In this document: positions 13,499 through 16,694 of the stretch, one piece after another
Layout of the letters: each line of letters begins with the position of its first letter
How positions within the stretch are numbered: position 1 is the first letter of the stretch
Origin: Pseudomonadota bacterium
GTDB taxonomy: Bacteria; Pseudomonadota; Alphaproteobacteria; Rhodospirillales; Rhodospirillaceae
Assembly (NCBI GenBank): GCA_023396465.1
Contig: JAEWWF010000249.1
Span: 1 to 16,694, forward strand
DNA: 16,694 nt
Direction of reading: 5' to 3'
Translations under genes and position numbers: made by a program
The notes under the pieces: model-generated
The model's database searches: none
Told to the model about the DNA's origin: nothing
Seen by the model: only the letters and a program-made list of their open reading frames with translations

Positions 13499-15463
13499 GT
13501 GACACCACGCTTTGCCGTGCTGCGGGCCGCCGTCGTGGCCCTGTCCGTCGTTGCCGCCGCCCTGCCCGTCCGGGCGGATGAGCTGTCGCCGGCCGACGAG
13601 GCGGTCTACAGCCGCGCCTACGCCGCCGCCGACCGCGGCGCTTGGGACGAAGCCCTGGCCGCCGCCAAGGCGGCGCGCAATCCGGCCCTGGCCAAGGCGC
13701 TTCAGTGGCGCCGCATGCTGGAGCCGCGGTCGGGCCTCAGCTTCGGTGAAATCTCCCGCTTCGCCTCCGACAACCCGGACTGGCCGCAGCGCACCACCTT
13801 GCTGCGCCGTGCCGAGGAGGCCATCGGCCTGCGCGAGGATGCCACCCAGATTTACGCCTGGTTCCAGGACAAGCAGCCGGTCAGCGCCGACGGCTGGATG
13901 GCATTGTCGCAGGCCCTCGACCAACTCGGCCGCCGCGACGAGCTGACGGCGACGGTGCGCAAGGCCTGGCGCGAGGCCACCTTCGGCAGTGCCCAGGAAA
14001 AATCCTTCGAGGCCCGCTTCGGCCAGCACCTGCGGGCGGAAGACCACGTTGCCCGCCTCGACCGCATGCTGTGGGACCGCGACCTGGATGGCGCCCGCCG
14101 CATGATGCGGCTGATGGACGCCGACCATCGCGCCCTCGCCCAGGCCCGCATCGCCCTCATCGAGGATGCTGGCGGCGTCGACGCGGCGGTGTCGCGGGTA
14201 CCGGCACGGCTGGTGGACGATCCCGGCCTGCTGTACGAGCGCCTGCGCTGGCGCCGTGCCAAGGGCCTGACCGCAGCCGCCGTCGAGCTGCTCGGCCATC
14301 GCAACGCCGACAAGGGCCGCCCCGACCTGTGGTGGCGGGAACGCGCCATCCTGGCCCGCGAGGCGCTGGATGCGGGCGATCATGCCAATGCCTACCGCTA
14401 TATCAACGGCCATGAGGCCCAGGCCGGCTCCGCCCTGGCCGGCGGCGAATGGCTGTCGGGATGGATCGCCCTGCGCTTCCTGAAACAGCCACAGAACGCC
14501 CTGCCCCACTTTGAAAAGCTCTATGCCAACGTCACCACCCCCATCAGCTTGGCGCGCGGCGCCTATTGGGCCGGCCGGGCGGAGGAGGCCATCGGCAACG
14601 CCGCCAAGGCCGAAAGCTGGTACATGAAGGCCGCCGAGCACGGCACCACCTATTACGGCCAGCTCGCCGCCGGAAAGCTGGGAGACAAGGCGGCCCGCCG
14701 TCTGCCGCCCGATCCGCAGCCTACCACCGAGGACATCGCCGCCTTCGAGAAGAAGGAGATCGTGCGCGTTGCCCAGGGATTGGCGGAAATCGGCCGTGCC
14801 GACGATGCCACCGCGTTCCTGATGCAGTTGCAGGCGGAGGGCCGCACGCCGGGCCAGAAGCTGCTGGCTGCCCGTCTGTCCGACGCCATCGGCCAGACCC
14901 ATACGACCGTCGCCCTTGCCCGGCGGGCCGCCCAGGACGGGGTGGTTCTGCTCGACAGCGGCTATCCCGTCGCCCACCACCCCAGCGCCGACGGGCTGGA
15001 GCGGGCGTTGGTCATGTCCATCATCCGCCAGGAGAGCAACTTCAACACCGGGGCCATCAGTCGCGTCGGCGCCCGCGGCCTGATGCAGCTGATGCCGGCG
15101 ACGGCCAAAAGCGAAGCCCGCAAGTTGTCGCTCGACTTCTCCGAAGCGCGGCTGCTAAGCGATCCGGCCTTCAACGTGGCGCTCGGCTCCAACTACCTGC
15201 GATCGCTGATCGACGACTTCGGCGGCTCCTACATCCTTGCCATCGCCGCCTACAACGCCGGTCCGTCGCGCTCCCGCCAGTGGGTACAGCGGTTCGGCGA
15301 TCCGCGCACGCCGGGCGTCGACCCGGTGGACTGGGTGGAGATGATCCCCTTCTCCGAAACCCGCAATTACGTGCAGCGGGTGCTGGAAGGGGTGCAGGTC
15401 TACCGCCATCGCCTGGGCGTCGGCGATATCGCCTTCAACATCGAAGGCGATCTGCGGCGCTGA
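13499..15463 (+). CDS. Soluble periplasmic lytic transglycosylase, Slt70-like
   Basis: The 654-residue product has a signal peptide likely cleaved after VRA at residue 26. Then come about 430 residues of helical repeats matching the superhelical U and L regions of Slt70 (E. coli Slt is about 645 residues). The C-terminal catalytic domain has IIRQESNFN with catalytic Glu512, then GARGLMQLMPATAK and AIAAYNAGPSR. The enzyme cuts the MurNAc-GlcNAc bond of peptidoglycan, forming 1,6-anhydro ends. The start is GTG 13499 with GAGG a few bases upstream, and no better ATG precedes the signal peptide. It is divergent from dapA across 257 bases in which I find no other gene and no convincing promoter. 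There is no sign of truncation. Confidence 0.92.
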   Translation: MTPRFAVLRAAVVALSVVAAALPVRADELSPADEAVYSRAYAAADRGAWDEALAAAKAARNPALAKALQWRRMLEPRSGLSFGEISRFASDNPDWPQRTTLLRRAEEAIGLREDATQIYAWFQDKQPVSADGWMALSQALDQLGRRDELTATVRKAWREATFGSAQEKSFEARFGQHLRAEDHVARLDRMLWDRDLDGARRMMRLMDADHRALAQARIALIEDAGGVDAAVSRVPARLVDDPGLLYERLRWRRAKGLTAAAVELLGHRNADKGRPDLWWRERAILAREALDAGDHANAYRYINGHEAQAGSALAGGEWLSGWIALRFLKQPQNALPHFEKLYANVTTPISLARGAYWAGRAEEAIGNAAKAESWYMKAAEHGTTYYGQLAAGKLGDKAARRLPPDPQPTTEDIAAFEKKEIVRVAQGLAEIGRADDATAFLMQLQAEGRTPGQKLLAARLSDAIGQTHTTVALARRAAQDGVVLLDSGYPVAHHPSADGLERALVMSIIRQESNFNTGAISRVGARGLMQLMPATAKSEARKLSLDFSEARLLSDPAFNVALGSNYLRSLIDDFGGSYILAIAAYNAGPSRSRQWVQRFGDPRTPGVDPVDWVEMIPFSETRNYVQRVLEGVQVYRHRLGVGDIAFNIEGDLRR

Positions 15464-15501
15464 CGCGCCGCGCGGTGTGGAATTCCCTCCCCGGCGGTTG
15501 T

Positions 15502-15526
15502 CGGCTACGGTGACCGAAAAGCCGAA
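15502..15526. other. Imperfect nested hairpin between slt and the dehalogenase gene
   Basis: TCGGCT and AGCCGA form outer arms, with CGGT-G-ACCG nested inside. There is no T run. The gap between the genes is 87 bases. This could be a weak end of the slt transcript or part of the leader of the next gene. Confidence 0.25.
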
Positions 15527-15550
15527 CATCCGTCCGGGAGGGCCGTCGTC

Positions 15551-16255
15551 ATGACCATTTCCGCCACCGCCCCGATCTCCGTCGGCGCCTGCGTCTTCGA
15601 CGCTTACGGCACCCTGTTCGACGTCGCCGCCGCCGCCCGCCATTTGCGGGACCACCTGGGTGGGCAATGGCAGCCACTGGCCGCCCTGTGGCGGCAGAAA
15701 CAGCTGGAATACACCTGGCTACGCAGCCTGATGGGCCGCTATGCCGACTTCTGGCAGGTAACCGGCGAGGCCCTGCGCTTCGCCCTTGAAGGCCTCGCCA
15801 TCGCCGATCCCGACGACCGGCTGTATTCCGCCCTCATGGACCTCTACCTGCGGCTCGACTGCTATCCCGAGGTACCGGACATGCTGCGCGCCCTGCACAC
15901 CAAGGGCATCCGCCGGGCCGTGCTCACCAACGGTTCCCCCGCCATGGTCCAGGCGGCCGTCCGCCATGCGCGGCTTGAAGACCTGCTGGAAGTGGCCCTG
16001 TCGGTGGATGAACTGGCGGTCTACAAACCCGATCCACGGGTCTACCGCCTCGCCTGCGACCGCCTGGAGTTGCCGCCCGAGGGCATCCTGTTCCTGTCCT
16101 CCAACGGCTGGGACGTGGCGGGTGCCGCCGCCTTCGGCTTCCGGGTGATCTGGGTCAACCGCACCGGCCAGCCGCGCGAAAGGCTGCCGACCGGTCCCGA
16201 AGCGGAACTGACCACCCTTGCTCCCCTTGCCGATCTGGTGACCGCCCCATCATGA
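15551..16255 (+). CDS. Haloacid dehalogenase type II, L-2-haloacid dehalogenase-like
   Basis: The 234-residue protein matches the L-2-haloacid dehalogenase pattern: nucleophile Asp17 in VFDAYGTLFD, Thr21, Arg48 in LWRQKQLEYTW, LTNGSP at 125-130, Lys159 and Tyr165 in YKPDPRVY, and SSNGWDVAGA with Ser183, Asn185 and Asp188. Relative to the L-DEX enzyme of Pseudomonas sp. YL, these positions are offset by seven or eight residues, and Ser118 there corresponds to Thr126 here. Such enzymes hydrolyse (S)-2-haloalkanoic acids to (R)-2-hydroxy acids. Chromosomal members may act on other compounds. ATG 15551 has GGGAGG eight bases upstream. The stop overlaps the next start (ATGA at 16252-16255), implying coupled translation with the dehydratase. 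Confidence 0.9.
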   Translation: MTISATAPISVGACVFDAYGTLFDVAAAARHLRDHLGGQWQPLAALWRQKQLEYTWLRSLMGRYADFWQVTGEALRFALEGLAIADPDDRLYSALMDLYLRLDCYPEVPDMLRALHTKGIRRAVLTNGSPAMVQAAVRHARLEDLLEVALSVDELAVYKPDPRVYRLACDRLELPPEGILFLSSNGWDVAGAAAFGFRVIWVNRTGQPRERLPTGPEAELTTLAPLADLVTAPS

Positions 16256-16694
16256 CCGAGCCCACCTTTACCGACGTCACCGCCGCCGCCGCCCGTCTGG
16301 CCGGCACCGCCGTCCGCACGCCGGTGCTGGAAAGCCCGCTGCTGAACGACCGCCTGGGCTGCCGCCTGCTGGTCAAGGCGGAGCCGTTGCAGCGCACCGG
16401 CAGCTTCAAGTTCCGCGGCGCCTACAACGCCCTCTCGGCCCTGCCGGCGGCGCAGCGGGCGAAAGGCATCGTCGCCTTCTCCTCTGGCAACCATGGTCAG
16501 GCGGTGGCGGCGGCGGCACGCCTGTATGGGGTGCCAGCGACCATCGTCATGCCCTCCGACGCCCCGGCCATCAAGATCGCCTCCACCCAGGCCCAGGGCG
16601 CCCGCGTCGTCACCTACGACCGCTGGACGGAGGACCGCGAAGCCATCGGCGGCGCCATCGCCGCCGACACCGGCGCCACCCTGGTGCGCCCCTA
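16252..16694 (+). CDS. PLP-dependent threonine/serine dehydratase (partial, 3' end outside window)
   Basis: The 147 visible codons match the N-terminal part of the threonine dehydratase/serine racemase fold. The PLP-binding lysine is in TGSFKFRGAYNAL (Lys53), and the SSGNHGQ loop (77-83) holds the cofactor phosphate region. ATIVMPSDAPAIKIAST follows, as is standard. The reaction is likely threonine to 2-oxobutanoate plus ammonia, or serine to pyruvate. Without the C-terminus I cannot tell a biosynthetic IlvA with a regulatory domain from a catabolic TdcB-type or hydroxyaspartate-type enzyme. It starts within the stop of the dehalogenase-like gene. No ribosome site is obvious, in keeping with coupling. 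Confidence 0.9.
   Translation, partial: MTEPTFTDVTAAAARLAGTAVRTPVLESPLLNDRLGCRLLVKAEPLQRTGSFKFRGAYNALSALPAAQRAKGIVAFSSGNHGQAVAAAARLYGVPATIVMPSDAPAIKIASTQAQGARVVTYDRWTEDREAIGGAIAADTGATLVRP

Noticed and set aside
13448..14980. 510-codon open frame on the minus strand
   Set aside because: It is the antisense shadow of the lytic transglycosylase gene, which has signal peptide and catalytic motifs. Glycine-rich, motif-free translation is typical of GC-rich antisense frames.
1..16694. CRISPR arrays, insertion sequences, tRNA/rRNA genes, phage or defence genes
   Set aside because: No regularly spaced repeats, transposase-like or integrase-like proteins, or tRNA-like cloverleaf sequences were seen.

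Overview
This looks like an ordinary, gene-dense stretch of chromosome from a GC-rich Gram-negative bacterium, most likely an alphaproteobacterium of the Rhodospirillales type. The basis is the very high GC in third codon positions, the dapA-smpB pair divergent from a soluble lytic transglycosylase gene, the ydbH-ynbE-ydbL envelope cluster, a TRAP transporter, and a NIT-domain chemoreceptor. The family assignments rest on motifs read by eye. The genus is not determined. I see no mobile element, CRISPR array, rRNA or tRNA, and no clear defence or biosynthetic system.

Left part (1-2500): the end of a probable ydbH is followed by ynbE and ydbL, an outer-envelope module with tightly overlapping genes. 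A strong hairpin separates it from an unrecognised gene on the minus strand, which has its own promoter-like region and a palindrome near the predicted transcription start. Next comes a pair of translationally coupled genes: a double-ACT GcvR-like protein and an unrecognised 163-residue protein. A 13-bp perfect hairpin ends this unit.

Middle (2500-7900): a TRAP transporter occupies two divergent units. The periplasmic binding protein is on the minus strand. The small and large membrane subunits, followed by a universal stress protein, are on the plus strand, with a 535-base gap between the units. The stress protein gene recalls TeaD, which sits with the TeaABC TRAP system of Halomonas elongata. 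Then come a small GlsB/YeaQ membrane protein (minus) and, divergent from it, a 2-dehydro-3-deoxygalactonokinase-like sugar-acid kinase preceded by a two-part dyad. Sugar acids are common TRAP substrates, so transporter and kinase could share a pathway, but no dehydratase or aldolase lies beside them.

Right part (7900-16694): a NIT-HAMP-MCP chemoreceptor (minus) is divergent from a greB gene whose product starts with an unusual run of eight aspartates. An acetylpolyamine amidohydrolase/histone deacetylase-family gene follows and ends in a textbook terminator that meets smpB. dapA and smpB form a minus-strand pair for lysine/cell-wall precursor synthesis and ribosome rescue. Divergent from dapA is a periplasmic soluble lytic transglycosylase. 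The window closes with an L-2-haloacid dehalogenase-type gene overlapping a threonine/serine dehydratase that runs off the end.

Most convergent junctions carry GC-rich inverted repeats that could terminate transcription from both sides. The points most worth a second look are the altered phosphate-loop of the DgoK-like kinase, the poly-aspartate GreB tail, the ATGA-coupled ACT/unknown pair, the unrecognised gene at 747-1160, and the dehalogenase-dehydratase coupling.
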